Source: Phenylobacterium sp. (GTDB lineage Bacteria; Pseudomonadota; Alphaproteobacteria; Caulobacterales; Caulobacteraceae). From it: a DNA stretch of 64,000 bases. The translations under genes and the position numbers were made by a program. Location of the stretch: positions 1-64,000 of the forward strand of contig NZ_SSMX01000047.1 of assembly GCF_004799515.1 (NCBI RefSeq), in the 5' to 3' direction. The notes beneath the pieces were generated by a model. It did not search any database and had not been told where the DNA came from. It worked only from the letters and a program-made list of their open reading frames with translations. How positions within the stretch are numbered: position 1 is the stretch's first letter; each line of letters begins with the position of its first letter. Positions 26,330 to 35,086 of this stretch are shown here, in pieces.

Positions 26330-27273
26330 GCCGGCGGGATGTCCATCAGGGCCCGGACGCTCGCCAGGTCCTGCACGATGTGGCCGAGCGACTTATAGAC
26401 GGTGATCTCGTCGTCCGAGCGCCGGCCCGGGACGGTCCCGGCCAGCACCTGGCCGATTTCGGCCACGACGTGGTCGTCGCCGACCAGGCCGGCGGCCTTT
26501 GCGCGCAGGAACTCCGCGCCCTGCGCCAGCACGCCCTCGCGGCTGTCGGCGATGAACCGCGAGCGGACCACCAGGTCGTTGTCGACCTCGACCGGGCCGG
26601 CGTAGCTGGAGCCCACCACATTGACGTGGGCGCCCGGCGCGACCCAGGCGCCGAGCAGGATCGGCTCTTTCGATGGGGTGACGGTGCAGACGATGTCGGC
26701 GTCCGCCACCGCCTCGCGGGCGGTCGGCGAGGCGTGGGCCTTCACGCCCAGCTCCGCGCCGACCTTGGCCGCGAAGGCCGCGGCGCGATCGGCGGACCGC
26801 CCCCAGACGGCGATCGACCGCAGGTTCCGTACACGGCTGATCGCCCGAGCGTGGCTGAGGGCCTGTTCGCCATAGCCGAGGATGGCCAGCGCGCTGGCAT
26901 CCTTCCGCGCCAGGGCGTCGGTGGCCACCGCGCTGGCCGCGGCCGTGCGGATGGCCGTCACCTCCCCGGCCTCGGCGATGCAGGCCAGGACGCCATTCTC
27001 CGGCTCGAACAGCAGGATCACCCCCTGGTGCGAGGCCAGGCCCTTGTCGAAATTTCCGGGGAAGACGCTGAGGATCTTCGCGCCGAAAGCGTCGCGGTCG
27101 CCGAGCGCGCCGGGCATAACCCCGAACATCCGGCCCTCGGCCATGGGCAGGATCGAGCGCAGCAGCTGCAGGGTCTCGCCCCGCGAAAAGGCGATCATCG
27201 CCGCGCGCACGGTCGGGATGGCCAGCTCGTAGGTCAGGTTGGCGCGGATTTCGGCGGCGTCGATGATGCGCAT
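26326..27273 (-). CDS. Ornithine cyclodeaminase / mu-crystallin family protein
   Basis: The 315-residue protein has a Rossmann NAD(P) site (ALAILGYGEQALSHARAI) and the family segments SRGETLQLLRSILPMAEGRMFGVMPG, KILSVFPGNF and VNVVGSSYAGPVEVDNDLV. Family members include ornithine cyclodeaminase, ketimine reductase and alanine dehydrogenase. True ornithine cyclodeaminases are usually longer (about 350 residues), so an imine reductase or another dehydrogenase role is as likely. ATG 27273 (MRIIDAAEIR) is chosen over a longer frame with a non-conserved N-terminus. It may handle imino or keto products related to the adjacent aminotransferase. Confidence 0.82.
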   Translation of the reverse strand: MRIIDAAEIRANLTYELAIPTVRAAMIAFSRGETLQLLRSILPMAEGRMFGVMPGALGDRDAFGAKILSVFPGNFDKGLASHQGVILLFEPENGVLACIAEAGEVTAIRTAAASAVATDALARKDASALAILGYGEQALSHARAISRVRNLRSIAVWGRSADRAAAFAAKVGAELGVKAHASPTAREAVADADIVCTVTPSKEPILLGAWVAPGAHVNVVGSSYAGPVEVDNDLVVRSRFIADSREGVLAQGAEFLRAKAAGLVGDDHVVAEIGQVLAGTVPGRRSDDEITVYKSLGHIVQDLASVRALMDIPPA

Positions 27274-27364
27274 GGCTCTGGCCCTCGCGTGAAGATGTTG
27301 CGACACGCCTGGGTTTCGCGCGGCGGCGGCACTATCTCTCAAGCTTCGCAATCGGAGAAACGCC

Positions 27365-27886
27365 TTGTCCCTATCGCTCTATGACGTCTCGATCCCCGTC
27401 TACATCCGCATGCTGGGCAACCTGGCCCACTTCCTCGACAAGGCCGAAGCGCACGCCAACGAAGGCGGCGTCGACCTGAAGACCTATGCCGACGCCAGCC
27501 TCGGCCACGGCATGTTCCCGCTCGCCCGCCAGATCCAGCTGGCCAGCGACGCGGCCAAGGGCGGCGGCGCGCGCCTGGCCGGCGTCGAGGCGCCCGCCAT
27601 GCCCGACACCGAGACCACCTTCCCAGAGCTGGTCGTCCGTATCCAGAAAACCATGGCCTTCCTGGAAGGGATCAAGCGCGAGGATGTCGACGGCCACGAG
27701 GACCGCCACATCGAGCTGAAGATGCCGACCCGGACGCTGGAGTTCACCGGCCTGTCGTTCCTGACCACCTTCTCCCTGCCGAACTTCCTGTTCCACGTGA
27801 CCACGGCCTACGCGATCCTGCGCAGCCAGGGCGTGCCGCTCGGCAAGATGGACTATCTGGCCGGCGCGGCGGCCTCGGCGGGCTAA
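27365..27886 (+). CDS. DUF1993 family protein
   Basis: The 173-residue soluble protein opens SLYDVSIPVYIRMLGNLAHFLDKAEAHA, the DUF1993 signature. It continues with LGHGMFPLARQIQLASDAAKGG and ends with a four-helix-bundle-like C-terminus (NFLFHVTTAYAILRSQGVPLGKMDYL). The fold belongs to the DinB-like bundle group, and the conserved His residues could bind metal. No function is established. TTG 27365 is used, with GGAG about seven bases upstream. It is followed by a strong hairpin terminator. Confidence 0.82.
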   Translation: MSLSLYDVSIPVYIRMLGNLAHFLDKAEAHANEGGVDLKTYADASLGHGMFPLARQIQLASDAAKGGGARLAGVEAPAMPDTETTFPELVVRIQKTMAFLEGIKREDVDGHEDRHIELKMPTRTLEFTGLSFLTTFSLPNFLFHVTTAYAILRSQGVPLGKMDYLAGAAASAG

Positions 27887-27901
27887 CCCACAGCAACTCT
27901 C

Positions 27902-27930
27902 GGGCCCTCGCCGCGGCGAGGGCCCTTGGG
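27902..27930 (+). terminator. Hairpin terminator after the DUF1993 gene
   Basis: GGGCCCTCGC at 27902-27911 pairs perfectly with 27916-27925 around CGCG. Only a short TT follows, so termination may be partial on the plus strand. It also sits downstream of the convergent lipoprotein gene, so it may serve both. Confidence 0.6.
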
Positions 27931-27963
27931 CCTCGGATGTCGTCAGCCGCGGATCGTCCGGAA

Positions 27964-28428
27964 TCAGCCGGCGGGGAGCATGGCCACGACGGAATTGGTC
28001 TTGGAGATGAACTTCACCCCCTTCAGGTGCTCCGCCGGATAGGACGACCAGGCGCCCTTGACGTCGAGCGGCGTGTCGGCGGACGCGCCGGGCGCCGGCT
28101 TGTCGGCCACCACGTCCACCTCATAAATCCCGTCCTTGGGCGCGGCGGCGTTGATGCGCGGCAGGAAGCCGGCGTTCTTGTAGCCAGGCATATCGACGTG
28201 GGCGGCGGCCTGCATCTCCAGGGTCCCGGCCTTGCCCACCTTGACGGTGGCGCTGTCGACCGACGAGACCATCTCCTGGCCCTGGTACATCTGTTGTGAG
28301 CGGCCGGCGTACTTGGGCGCGGCCGGAGCGGCGGGCGCCGCGGCGGTGGCGTCGTCGGATTTAGACTTGTCGCAGGCGGAAAGGCCGAGAGCGGCGAACA
28401 GACCCGCGGCCAGGATCACATAACGCAT
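27964..28428 (-). CDS. Small hypothetical lipoprotein
   Basis: The 154-residue protein has a lipoprotein signal with lipobox LSAC followed by DKSKSDD and an Ala/Pro linker. The mature part has alternating short strands (MVSSVDSATVKVGKAGTLEMQAAAHV, GIYEVDVVADKPAPGA, LKGVKFISKTNSVVAML), suggesting a small beta domain. An Asp after the lipid Cys hints at inner-membrane retention if Lol rules apply. GGGGAGG upstream fixes ATG 28428. I do not recognise a family. Confidence 0.7.
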   Translation of the reverse strand: MRYVILAAGLFAALGLSACDKSKSDDATAAAPAAPAAPKYAGRSQQMYQGQEMVSSVDSATVKVGKAGTLEMQAAAHVDMPGYKNAGFLPRINAAAPKDGIYEVDVVADKPAPGASADTPLDVKGAWSSYPAEHLKGVKFISKTNSVVAMLPAG

Positions 28429-28565
28429 CGATATCCTCCCCGATTCCCTATTGACGATGAGGGTGCGCACCATCGCGCCTGCGTCGCAAGGGCCGCCGAT
28501 TCCGGCTGGCGCAAGCGCCGCCTTGGGCTAGCTTATCGGCAATAAGGAACGGGGAGGTCGTGGCC

Positions 28566-30797
28566 ATGCGGCGGGGTTGGATGGGCGGCGCGTGCGCCGC
28601 GGCGCTGATGTTGGCCCTGCCGGCCCTTGCCCCGCCCGCCCTGGCCGCGCCGCCGGCCGGCCAGCCTTGGATGGATCCGAAACTGGACCCGGACCGCCGC
28701 GCCGACCTGGTGCTGGCCAAGCTCAGCCTCGACCAGCAGGTCGCCTTGCTGCACGGCGTGATGCCGCTGTTCCTCGGCGCCAAGCGGCCGCCCAATGTGC
28801 AGATATCCGCCGGCTACATGCCGGGCATCCCCGAACTGGGCATTCCCGACCTCACCGAAAGCGACGCCAGCCTGGGCGTCGCCAACGCCGGGCGCACCAA
28901 CGATGATGCGACGCCCCTGCCCTCGGGCCTGGCGCTCGCCGCGACCTGGGACCCCAAGACCGCCTACGCCGGCGGGGCGATGATCGGCAAGGAGGCGCGG
29001 CAGAAGGGCTTCAACACCCTCCTGGCCGGCGGGGTGAACCTGGCGCGCGACCCGCGCAACGGCCGCAACTTCGAATACCTGGGCGAGGACCCGCTGCTGG
29101 CCGGGACCCTCGACGGCGCGGCCATCGCCGGCATCCAGTCCAACCATATCGTCTCGACCCTCAAGCACTTTGCGCTCAACGACCAGGAGACTGGGCGCAT
29201 GGTGCTGGACGCCCGGATCGACGAGGCGGCGTTCCGCGAAAGCGACCTCCTGGCCTTCGAGATCGCCCTGGAGCAGGGCCAGCCGGGTTCGGTGATGTGC
29301 GCCTACAACCGGGTCGGCGGGACCTACGCCTGCGAGAACCCCTTTCTGCTGACGGAGGTTCTGCGGCGCGACTGGCGTTGGCCGGGCTGGGTGATGAGCG
29401 ACTGGGGCGCGGTGCATAGCGTCGGCGCCGCCGTGGCCGGGCTCGACCAGCAAAGCGGCCAGCAGCTCGACAAGCAGGTGTTCTTCGACGCGCCCCTGAA
29501 GGCCGCGGTCGCCAGCGGCCAGATCCCGGCGGCGCGGGTGCGAGAGATGGCGCACCGCTATCTGCGCAGCCTGTTCGCGACGGGCGCGGTGGACGATCCA
29601 GTGGTCGCGGGCGGCCTCGACACCGCCGCCGACGGGCTGGTGGCCGGCCAGGAGGAAGAGCAGGCCATCGTCCTGCTCAAGAACAACGACTTCACCCTGC
29701 CGCTCAAACCCGCCGTCCACCGCATCGTGGTGATCGGCGGCCACGCGGACCTGGGCGTGCTGTCCGGCGGCGGCTCGTCGCAGGTCGTCCCGCTGGGCTC
29801 GAAGGTCTATCCCAAGCCGAAGATCGCCCCGCAGTGGGGCATCGGCCCGGTCTATCACCCGTCCGCGCCCTATGCGGCGATCAAGGCGCGGGCGGGGGCC
29901 GCGGAGATCAGCTTCTACGACGGCTCCGACCCGGCCGCCGCCGCCGCGCTGGCCCGCATCGCCGACGAGGTCGTGGTCTTCGCAACCCAGTGGTCCAGCG
30001 AGGGCATGGACATCGCCATGAAGCTGGACGGCGACCAGGACGTGCTGATCGATGCGGTGACCCGCGCCAACCCGAAGACCGTGGTGGTGCTGGAGACCGG
30101 CGGGCCGGTGGCCATGCCTTGGCGCGACCAGGCCGGCGCGATCCTCGAGGCCTGGTATCCCGGCGCCCGCGGCGGCGAGGCCATCGCCAAGGTGCTGTTC
30201 GGCGAGGTCGACCCGCAGGGCCGACTGCCCATCACCTTCCCGGCCAGCGAGGCGCAGTTAGCGCGCCCGGTGCTGCCGGGCTCGGACCAGAACGCGGTGG
30301 AGACGCTGACGCCGACCTTCGACATCAAGCCCTTCACGGTGACCTATCCGGAGGGCTCCGACGTCGGCTACCGCGCCTTCGCACCCTCGGGCCCCAAGGC
30401 CGGCCAGACGCCGCTGTACCCCTTCGGCTACGGCCTTTCCTACACGGTGTTCCGCTATTCGGGGCTGAAGGTGACCGGCGGCAGGACGCTCACCGCCAGC
30501 TTCATGGTCACCAATGTCTCGAACGTCGCCGGGACCGACACGCCGCAACTCTACCTGACGTCTGGGCCCAGGCGGACCCAGCAGCGGCTGATCGGCTGGT
30601 CGAAGGTGGCCTTGCAGCCCGGCGAGGCTCAGCGGGTGACGGTGACCGCGCCGGCCCGCATGCTGGCCAACTGGGACGTCGCCGCCCACGGCTGGCGCCT
30701 TGACGCCGGCGCCTACAAGGTGGCCGTCGGCCCCGACGCCGCCACGGCCGCGCTCCAGGGCTCGGCGATCGTGGCCGCCGCGACGATCAGGCCCTGA
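28566..30797 (+). CDS. Secreted GH3 beta-glycosidase
   Basis: The 743-residue protein has a signal peptide (MRRGWMGGACAAALMLALPALA). The GH3 N-terminal barrel contains GKEARQKGFNTLLAGGVNLARDPRNGRNFEYLGEDP and the KHFALN motif, with catalytic nucleophile Asp279 in VMSDWGAVHS. The alpha/beta sandwich (IVLLKNNDFTLPL) and a C-terminal fibronectin-III-like domain (PLYPFGYGLSYTVF) follow. It releases beta-linked glucose or xylose from oligosaccharides in the periplasm. ATG 28566 is preferred over GTG 28560 because GGGGAGG is only two bases from the GTG but eight from the ATG. Confidence 0.93.
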   Translation: MRRGWMGGACAAALMLALPALAPPALAAPPAGQPWMDPKLDPDRRADLVLAKLSLDQQVALLHGVMPLFLGAKRPPNVQISAGYMPGIPELGIPDLTESDASLGVANAGRTNDDATPLPSGLALAATWDPKTAYAGGAMIGKEARQKGFNTLLAGGVNLARDPRNGRNFEYLGEDPLLAGTLDGAAIAGIQSNHIVSTLKHFALNDQETGRMVLDARIDEAAFRESDLLAFEIALEQGQPGSVMCAYNRVGGTYACENPFLLTEVLRRDWRWPGWVMSDWGAVHSVGAAVAGLDQQSGQQLDKQVFFDAPLKAAVASGQIPAARVREMAHRYLRSLFATGAVDDPVVAGGLDTAADGLVAGQEEEQAIVLLKNNDFTLPLKPAVHRIVVIGGHADLGVLSGGGSSQVVPLGSKVYPKPKIAPQWGIGPVYHPSAPYAAIKARAGAAEISFYDGSDPAAAAALARIADEVVVFATQWSSEGMDIAMKLDGDQDVLIDAVTRANPKTVVVLETGGPVAMPWRDQAGAILEAWYPGARGGEAIAKVLFGEVDPQGRLPITFPASEAQLARPVLPGSDQNAVETLTPTFDIKPFTVTYPEGSDVGYRAFAPSGPKAGQTPLYPFGYGLSYTVFRYSGLKVTGGRTLTASFMVTNVSNVAGTDTPQLYLTSGPRRTQQRLIGWSKVALQPGEAQRVTVTAPARMLANWDVAAHGWRLDAGAYKVAVGPDAATAALQGSAIVAAATIRP

Positions 30798-30802
30798 AAC
30801 GA

Positions 30803-30837
30803 AAAACCTCCCCCGCGGCGCCCGGCTGCGAGGGAGG
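30803..30837 (-). terminator. Terminator of the S10 carboxypeptidase gene
   Basis: CCTCCC at 30807-30812 pairs with GGGAGG at 30832-30837, with extra pairs inside. On the minus strand the stem is followed by a five-U run, so it is a good terminator for the carboxypeptidase gene. The GH3 gene converges on it from the other side and may also use the hairpin. Confidence 0.75.
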
Positions 30838-30864
30838 CTTATCGAGATCGGACGTCTGTCCGGC

Positions 30865-32517
30865 CTATTTGGCGTCGTCGTAGAACTTCGCCACGTCGGC
30901 CTTCATCGTCTTCAGGGCGTCCTGGTTCAGATAGACCATGTGCCCGGACGGGTAGTAGCCGAAGCGGACGTTGCCGCGCACGGCGGGGTCCAGCCACAGG
31001 TGGGCGATGTCGTACTCGGTGCCGAAGAACGGCGTGGCCATGTCGTAGAGGCCGTTCAGCGAGAACACCTTCAGGTGCGGGTTCTGGCGCATGGCCACGC
31101 CCATGTCCTCGGCCGTGTTGGCCACCGGCTCGCGCCGGCCGCCGCCGCCGAAGTTGCCGCCCGGCGGACGGTGCTTCCAATCCCAGGCCTGGTTGATGCC
31201 CGGGCCCGAGGGCCAGTAGTTCAGGTCGGTGGTGTAGCCCAGGCCCTGCTCCAGCCAGTCGTGCAGGGCGCCGACATAGGCGCCGTTGATGCCGGTGTCG
31301 GAGGGATCGTACTCCGGGTTCTCCGCGGCGTTGTCCGAATTGATGCCGGTGAAGCGGGTGTCGTAGCGGCCGAGGATGCGGCCCTGGTCGCGCAGCAGTT
31401 CGGTGCGGAAGCGGCTCAAGTCGATGCGCAGGTTGGCCCGCTTGATGTAGTCCACCGGCAGGCCGATGTAGGCCGAGAGCTGTTTGGCCGTGGCGTCGAA
31501 TTCCTGCGGCGAGATGTTCGAGCCCTTGGTCAGGGCCGTCAGGTACGGACCCGACGCCCAGGCGCGCACTTCCTGCAGATAGGCGGGAAGGTCGGCGGGC
31601 TGGGTCGCCGATTTCTTCCAGTAGACGGCCGTGGCCGCGAAGCTCGGGACGTAGCTGACATAGGAATGGTCGAAGCCCGAGTCATGGGCGCCGTAGTTCA
31701 GCACCGAGGAGAGCAGCAGGACGCCGTTCACCTGCATGCCGCGCTGTTGCAGGGCGTAGACCAGGCCCGCCGAACGGGTGGTGCCGTAGCTTTCCCCGAA
31801 CAGGAACTTCGGCGAGTTCCAGCGGTGGTTGATGGTGATGTAGCGCTGGATGCCGCGGGCGAAGGCGTCGATGTCCTGGTCCACGCCCCAGAAGGCCGTG
31901 CCCTTGGTGTCGCCGAGCGGGCGCGAATAGCCGGCGCCGATGGCGTCGAGGAACACCAGGTCCGACTTGTCCAGCAGGGACTCGTGGTTCTCGGTGATCG
32001 TGAACGGCGCGTTGTGGGTGGCGTTGGGCGAGTCGGTCATCACGTGCATCGGACCGGCCAGGCCCATGTGCACGAACAGCGACGCCGAACCCGGGCCGCC
32101 GTTGTAGCTGAAGGTCACCGGCCGGCTGGGATCGCGCGGGCCGTCGGCGGTGTAGGCCACGTAGAACATGCTGGCGATCGGCTTGCCGTCGTCGTCGCGC
32201 AGGGTGAGCGTGCCGGCCGTGGCCGTATAGGGGATGGTCTTGCCGCCGATGGTCACGGTGTGGTGGGAGGTCTTGGCCACCTCGTTGATCGGGGCGGTGG
32301 CGATGTCGCTGTCGCCGATCTTGCGCTCGCTGGCCATGGCGCCGCGGTCCGAGCGGCGCTCGACGACGGGGCCGGCGTTGTTCGGCGGCTCATCGGGGGT
32401 GACACGGGCGGCGCGGCCCGCGGCGCTCGGCGCGGTCGGCGGCGCTGGCGGCTGTGCAAAGGCGGCGGTGGCGGAAAGGCCCAACGCGACCACAGCGGCC
32501 GCGGTCTTACGGATCAT
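30865..32517 (-). CDS. Secreted serine carboxypeptidase, peptidase family S10
   Basis: The 550-residue protein has a signal peptide ending AFAQ and a Pro/Ala linker. Catalytic features are FSYNGGPGSAS (oxyanion hole), the nucleophile Ser in FLFGESYGTTRS, the Asp in FSLNGLYDMATPF and the His in GYYPSGHMVYLN. It should remove C-terminal residues from peptides in the periplasm. ATG 32517 (GGGG upstream) is the start; a longer frame adds a basic, non-conserved extension. The 193 bp upstream of it contain a long interrupted hairpin. Confidence 0.9.
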   Translation of the reverse strand: MIRKTAAAVVALGLSATAAFAQPPAPPTAPSAAGRAARVTPDEPPNNAGPVVERRSDRGAMASERKIGDSDIATAPINEVAKTSHHTVTIGGKTIPYTATAGTLTLRDDDGKPIASMFYVAYTADGPRDPSRPVTFSYNGGPGSASLFVHMGLAGPMHVMTDSPNATHNAPFTITENHESLLDKSDLVFLDAIGAGYSRPLGDTKGTAFWGVDQDIDAFARGIQRYITINHRWNSPKFLFGESYGTTRSAGLVYALQQRGMQVNGVLLLSSVLNYGAHDSGFDHSYVSYVPSFAATAVYWKKSATQPADLPAYLQEVRAWASGPYLTALTKGSNISPQEFDATAKQLSAYIGLPVDYIKRANLRIDLSRFRTELLRDQGRILGRYDTRFTGINSDNAAENPEYDPSDTGINGAYVGALHDWLEQGLGYTTDLNYWPSGPGINQAWDWKHRPPGGNFGGGGRREPVANTAEDMGVAMRQNPHLKVFSLNGLYDMATPFFGTEYDIAHLWLDPAVRGNVRFGYYPSGHMVYLNQDALKTMKADVAKFYDDAK

Positions 32518-32650
32518 ACGTGCACCCCTTGAATTTGGTTCTCGACGGCGCGGCTCCCGACCGCGCCCAGGCGTGGGACATGAGCCCACGCGCTGACGCT
32601 GCGCAACCTTGCGCCGCTGTTTTGCCGAAGCATTTCGATACCGTCGCAAT

Positions 32651-32698
32651 CCGACGCAGAGCGGGGCCTGCCGAGACAGTAGGCAGGGCGCTCGTCGG
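32651..32698. repeat. Long interrupted hairpin
   Basis: Three nested blocks pair: CCGAC (32651-32655) with GTCGG (32694-32698), GAGCG (32659-32663) with CGCTC (32689-32693), and CCTGCC (32667-32672) with GGCAGG (32682-32687). It lies just after the hybrid kinase stop and 130 bp before the carboxypeptidase start, both on the minus strand. There is no U-run, so it may be a weak terminator or a leader structure. Confidence 0.45.
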
Positions 32699-32710
32699 AA
32701 AGTTTCGCCG

Positions 32711-34990
32711 CTAGGCGGCTTGTTGCTGCGCCGCGACGGCGGCGCGCTGGGCTTCCAGCTCGTTCAGCAGGACCTGGGCCGAGATCGGCTTGTTGAGGTG
32801 GGCGTCGGCGCCCGCCGCTCGGCCGGCCTCGATGTGTTCCTTCAGCCCGTTGGCCGAGACGATCAGGATCGGGGAGCGCTTGCGCCCACCCCCGCGCTCC
32901 CACTCGCGGATGCGCCGGGTGGCTTCGAGGCCGTCCATCACCGGCATCTGGATGTCCATCAGGACCGCGTCGAAGTCGCCGGTGGTCATCGCCTCCACCG
33001 CTTCCAGCCCGTCCTTCACCGAGGCGTGTGGGATGCCGACGCTGCCCAGGATCAGCTCCATGATCTGACGGTTGACCGGATTGTCGTCGACGACCAGCAC
33101 GTTGAAGCGGTCGAACACCGAGACGGCGTCCTCTTCGTGCGCCAAGACCGCGGCTTCGCCGGCGCTCAGCGGCGCCAGGGCCGGCAGCTCGAGTTCGAAG
33201 GCGAACAGCGAGCCTTCGCCGGGCGTGCTCTCGCAGGTGAGTTCGCCGCCCATCTTGCGGACGTAGCTGTCGCAGAGCGACAGGCCCAGGCCCACGCCGC
33301 CATGCCGCCGCGTCGCGGAGCTGTCGGCCTGGTGGAAGCGCTGGAAAATCACCGCCTTCTCGGCTGGATCGATACCCTGGCCGGTGTCGCGGACCGCAAA
33401 CCGCACCCGCGCCCCGTTCCGCGCGACGCCCAGCGTCACCTGGCCGGCGTCGGTGAACTTGACCGCATTGCTCACCAGGTTGCCCAGCACCTGGCGCAGC
33501 CGCAGCGGATCGCATGCGACCTCGCCCTCAGCGCCGGGGGCGACCTGGATGTCGAGCGTCAGGCCCTTTTCCTGCGCGGCGGTGGCGAAGAGATCGCCCA
33601 CCACCCCCGCCAGTTCATCCAGCCGCGCGCGTTCGATGCGCAGGTCGGCCTTGCCGGCCTCCACCCGGGCCAGGTCCAGGAGGTCGCTCAGCAGGCCGTT
33701 CAGGAGGCCGCCGGATTGCTGGATCACGCCCACCAGCTTTCGCTGGTCGTCGCTGAGTTCGGTGCGCAGCAGCACCTCGGCGATGCCCAGCACCCCGTTC
33801 AGCGGGGTGCGGATCTCGTGGCTCATATTGGCCAGGAAGTCGCTCTTGGCGCGGTTGGCGGCCTCGGCGGCGTCGCGGGCTGCGGCCATGGCCGCGGCGC
33901 TCCGCTTTTCGGCGGTGATGTCGCTCATCACCGTGACTCCGCCGCCGTCGTCGGTGCGGAACATTTCGATTCGAAGGTGGCGGCCATCGGGGAGCTGCAG
34001 GTCCCGGGTCCCGGTCAGGCGCTGGGAGGAATGCTCTTCCACCCAATGCGGACGCTCCGCCTCGATCTCGGCCTCCCAGCCGGCGGCGGCGGAGGCCTGC
34101 ACATAGTCGGCTCGCAAACGGCCCACCTGCGGCGCGATCCCGCACTCGGCCATCAGGGCGGCGAAGCCCGCGTTCCAGTCGCGGACCCGGTCCTGGGGGT
34201 CGTAGAAGACGATGCCCGCGGGCACGGCGTTCAGCGCCTGGCGCACCATGACGAAGGCGCCGCGCCGGCCCAGCCGCTCCATCAGCATCAGGGCGGCGCT
34301 CGCGCCCAGGATGAGCGCGGCCAGGCCGCCGGTGGCGAGCGCCAGGCCCGCGCGGTCCATCACCTCAGCCGGCATGGTCAGGCGGGGATCCGGGACCAGG
34401 GTGATCGCGGTCATGGCGATGAAGTGCAGGCCGACGATGCCGAGGACCAGGGCCGCGGCGGGCGGCGCCCACGCCCATCGGCCCCTAGTCGCGCGGCGCA
34501 GGGAGAACGCCGCCATGCCGCCGGCCGCCGCGGCCAGCAGCGCGGCCGCCACATAGCGCGGGTCCCAGGACACATGGGCCTGGGTGCGGATGGCGTCGAT
34601 GCCCATGAAGTGCATGACCACGACGCTGGCGCCCACCAGCGTCCCGCCGATCAGGTCCCCGCCGCGGCCGTGGCGCCAGGCCGGCAGCGAGAAGCCCAGA
34701 CCCATGCCGACGATGGCGGCGGCCAGGGAAGCGAAAGTCTCGGGCAGGTCGTAGCCGATGCGCAGCGCCGGCTGGTAGGCCAACATGGCCAGGAAGTGGG
34801 TGCCCCAGACGCCGGAGCCGGCCACCAGGGCGGTCAGGAAAAGCCAGGCCCAGCGCAGGCCCCCTGTGACGGCGAGGCCGCGGGCCTGGAATCCAAAGGC
34901 GCTGCTCGCCGCGACCACGCAGATCAACGCCGCGGCCGCCACCAGGCGCAGGTCATGCTGCGCGAAGATGCAGGTCAGGACGGCGAACAA
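32711..34990 (-). CDS. MHYT-domain hybrid sensor histidine kinase
   Basis: The 759-residue protein has an N-terminal seven-helix MHYT sensor with three motif copies (GTHFLAM, VMHFMGI, GLHFIAM), a domain thought to sense diatomic gas or copper/redox in the membrane. A short PAS-like segment (VPAGIVFYDPQDRVRDWNAGF) follows. Then come HisKA (FLANMSHEIRTPLNGVLG), HATPase (GNLVSNAVKF, DTGQGI, GVGLGLSLC) and a C-terminal receiver with VLVVDDN, LMDIQMPVMDG and NKPIS. A TTG start with GGAAAG upstream is inferred; no ATG fits better. The protein lacks a phosphotransfer domain. The receiver closely resembles that of the next upstream gene. Confidence 0.9.
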   Translation of the reverse strand: MFAVLTCIFAQHDLRLVAAAALICVVAASSAFGFQARGLAVTGGLRWAWLFLTALVAGSGVWGTHFLAMLAYQPALRIGYDLPETFASLAAAIVGMGLGFSLPAWRHGRGGDLIGGTLVGASVVVMHFMGIDAIRTQAHVSWDPRYVAAALLAAAAGGMAAFSLRRATRGRWAWAPPAAALVLGIVGLHFIAMTAITLVPDPRLTMPAEVMDRAGLALATGGLAALILGASAALMLMERLGRRGAFVMVRQALNAVPAGIVFYDPQDRVRDWNAGFAALMAECGIAPQVGRLRADYVQASAAAGWEAEIEAERPHWVEEHSSQRLTGTRDLQLPDGRHLRIEMFRTDDGGGVTVMSDITAEKRSAAAMAAARDAAEAANRAKSDFLANMSHEIRTPLNGVLGIAEVLLRTELSDDQRKLVGVIQQSGGLLNGLLSDLLDLARVEAGKADLRIERARLDELAGVVGDLFATAAQEKGLTLDIQVAPGAEGEVACDPLRLRQVLGNLVSNAVKFTDAGQVTLGVARNGARVRFAVRDTGQGIDPAEKAVIFQRFHQADSSATRRHGGVGLGLSLCDSYVRKMGGELTCESTPGEGSLFAFELELPALAPLSAGEAAVLAHEEDAVSVFDRFNVLVVDDNPVNRQIMELILGSVGIPHASVKDGLEAVEAMTTGDFDAVLMDIQMPVMDGLEATRRIREWERGGGRKRSPILIVSANGLKEHIEAGRAAGADAHLNKPISAQVLLNELEAQRAAVAAQQQAA

Positions 34991-35086
34991 ACTTCGGACT
35001 TTCCGTTGCTTACCGGGGCGAAACTAGGGTTCGCGGGTTAACAAAATTGGCTGCCCGAAGTCTTACGCCGTAAAGGTTCGCGGGGC

